64,000 bases of DNA from Sphingosinicella terrae (lineage in GTDB: Bacteria; Pseudomonadota; Alphaproteobacteria; Sphingomonadales; Sphingomonadaceae): assembly GCF_003347635.1 (NCBI RefSeq), contig NZ_QDFY01000011.1:62001-126000 (forward strand). Direction: 5' to 3'. The translations under genes and the position numbers were made by a program. Below are positions 63,211 to 64,000 of this stretch, one piece after another (position 1 is the stretch's first letter; each line of letters opens with the position of its first letter). The notes below the pieces were generated by a model. The model was not told the DNA's origin and searched no databases. It saw only the letters and a program-made list of their open reading frames with translations.

Positions 63211-63735
63211 TCAGAACGCTTCGGGATCGATGCCCCAACGTTCGAGCTCGTCGGGAAGAACGATCCGCAGCTTTTGCGCTTCCGGCTCGGCCGGCGCGAT
63301 CTCGATGACCAGCTCCTCGCCGCCGCTGACGGCATGGACGATCTCGATCGCGCGGCCGTCGTCGCTGCGGATGAACAGCCCTTCGCCGTCGACGTGGAAG
63401 GATTCGACGACGGCGCCGCACAGGGTGAGGATCATCGCCCGCTCGCTCATCCTCAGCGTGGCGCCGGCATCGTAATTCGCCTCGACCAGCCAGCGCCGGT
63501 CGCCTGAGCGGTGGGAGAAGGTGAAGCGGGCGCTGCCGCGGACGGCGAGGCGCCAGCGCAGCTCGCCCTCCTCGTCGCGGCCGACCACGGCGAGCGCGCC
63601 GTCGGTGTCGAACCCGATCTCGGAAACCAGGGTCCCGCACAGCGCGTCCAGCGCCGCGCCGAGGGCGGCCGCGCGCGCCTCGGCTTCGGTTTCCGTCCGC
63701 ACGAAAGCCGGCAGTTCATTCTGGTCGCGATACAT
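63211..63735 (-). CDS. Hypothetical protein
   Basis: The 174-residue product is acidic and not recognised. It begins MYRDQNELPAFVRTETEAEARAAALGAALDALCG (helical, discontinuous) and continues as alternating strands (RWRLAVRGSARFTFSHRSGDRRWLVEANYDAG; AIEIVHAVSGGEELVIEIAPAEPEAQKLRIVLP). No signal peptide or membrane segment is visible. It converges with the SRPBCC gene. The downstream tRNA on the same strand is separate. Confidence 0.6.
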   Translation of the reverse strand: MYRDQNELPAFVRTETEAEARAAALGAALDALCGTLVSEIGFDTDGALAVVGRDEEGELRWRLAVRGSARFTFSHRSGDRRWLVEANYDAGATLRMSERAMILTLCGAVVESFHVDGEGLFIRSDDGRAIEIVHAVSGGEELVIEIAPAEPEAQKLRIVLPDELERWGIDPEAF

Positions 63736-63879
63736 CTTTGTCCCATGAGGCCGGCGCGGCGGGAAGGGGCGGCGCCTGTCTCCATCATAGAGCGATTTGC
63801 CGTCCGACGCGGCTTTTCCGGGGACTCGGAAGCGCGTCGCGGCCGCCCTATCGGGGACGATTTGCGATGGGCTGAAGCG

Positions 63880-63926
63880 GGTCCGGCCCTTTCGGCGGAC
63901 CGCGTCGACGCGCCGTGCGCGTCGAC
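63880..63926 (-). terminator. Tandem hairpins after tRNA-Pro
   Basis: GTCGACGCG-CCGTG-CGCGTCGAC (63904-63926), a perfect 9-bp stem, lies 10 bases beyond the tRNA 3' end. A second, imperfect stem follows (GGTCCG..CGGACC at about 63880-63901). There is no T run, so transcript-end formation is plausible but unproven. Confidence 0.5.
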
Positions 63927-63936
63927 CGAACGTAAT

Positions 63937-64000
63937 TGGTCGGGGAGAGAGGATTCGAACCTCCGGCCCCTGCCTCCCGAAGACAGTGCTCTACCAGGCT
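63937..64000 (-). tRNA. tRNA-Pro(CGG), partial at the window edge
   Basis: The reverse complement reads AGCCTGGTAGAGCA (D arm), then CTGTC-TTCGGGA-GGCAG (anticodon stem-loop, anticodon CGG, Pro). The T arm GGAGG-TTCGAAT-CCTCT and the acceptor end CTCCCCG-A-CCA with encoded CCA follow. The 5' acceptor strand and first D-stem bases lie beyond the window. Confidence 0.92.

Noticed and set aside
1-64000. CRISPR array, prophage, insertion sequence or rRNA operon
   Set aside because: No regularly spaced direct repeats, transposase, integrase, phage structural genes or rRNA sequences were seen.
63937-64000. tRNA-Pro as an integration (att) site
   Set aside because: No integrase and no repeated tRNA 3' end is present within the window.

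Overview
The window is chromosomal DNA of a high-GC alphaproteobacterium, most likely of the order Sphingomonadales. The evidence is a complete dcw (division and cell wall) cluster in alphaproteobacterial order, a class I lysyl-tRNA synthetase, the run rpmF-plsX-fabH-ihfA-merR, a fused PabB-PabC protein, and Sphingomonas-like proteins throughout. This placement rests on gene content and protein signatures only. Almost every base is coding, and the GC bias produces many long antisense shadow frames. I see no prophage, insertion sequence, CRISPR array or rRNA. A partial tRNA-Pro(CGG) lies at the right edge.

Layout. 1-3744: end of a flagellar locus (fliD, fliS, a PilZ protein, and a sigma-54 activator that lacks a receiver domain). 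3745-5547: dispersed palindromic repeats around bacterioferritin (bfr), its ferredoxin bfd (a 56-residue gene) and a DUF3052 protein. 5548-10456: purL, a small unknown, a lipoprotein, a one-pass membrane protein and a GldG-like membrane protein. 10457-29226: the dcw cluster mraZ-rsmH-ftsL-ftsI-murE-murF-mraY-murD-ftsW-murG-murC-murB-ddl-ftsQ-ftsA-ftsZ. From mraZ to ftsQ nearly every stop overlaps the next start, and a hairpin follows ftsZ. 29317-36908: a TPR-SPOR protein, dgt, an NAD-binding protein, argS, a second SPOR protein and nagZ. 36899-40617: pabBC (minus strand), sdaA, and a ParDE toxin-antitoxin pair with a palindromic operator.

40634-44978 is the most unusual part. A Pit phosphate transporter lies downstream of an apparent in-frame NUDIX-DUF47 fusion, followed by a predicted lipoprotein with a methyltransferase fold, and a metallo-beta-lactamase-fold hydrolase. 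Two copies of a dispersed element (41637-41867 and 43994-44263) sit immediately upstream of pit and of the lipoprotein gene, in the same orientation. Each copy has about 26-29 bp terminal inverted repeats, a conserved 20-codon ORF 5 nt behind a perfect AGGAGG, and a second overlapping ORF. That second ORF ends in a TGATG overlap with the pit start in one copy and runs in frame into the lipoprotein gene in the other. Neither downstream gene has a Shine-Dalgarno of its own. I regard this portable translational leader as the best candidate for something undescribed.

44994-53895: MAPEG protein, rpmF-plsX-fabH, ihfA and a MerR regulator behind a perfect 11-bp inverted repeat, a SixA-type phosphatase, a DinG-like helicase and lysK. 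54010-63735: pyrophosphatase, a DUF885 peptidase-like protein, a prolyl-4-hydroxylase-like oxygenase, an exported amidohydrolase, an RcnB-like arginine-rich protein, an orphan [2Fe-2S] CoxS-type subunit with a WYL-like gene, a dienoyl-CoA isomerase-AraC-SRPBCC run, and an unknown. The window ends in tRNA-Pro.
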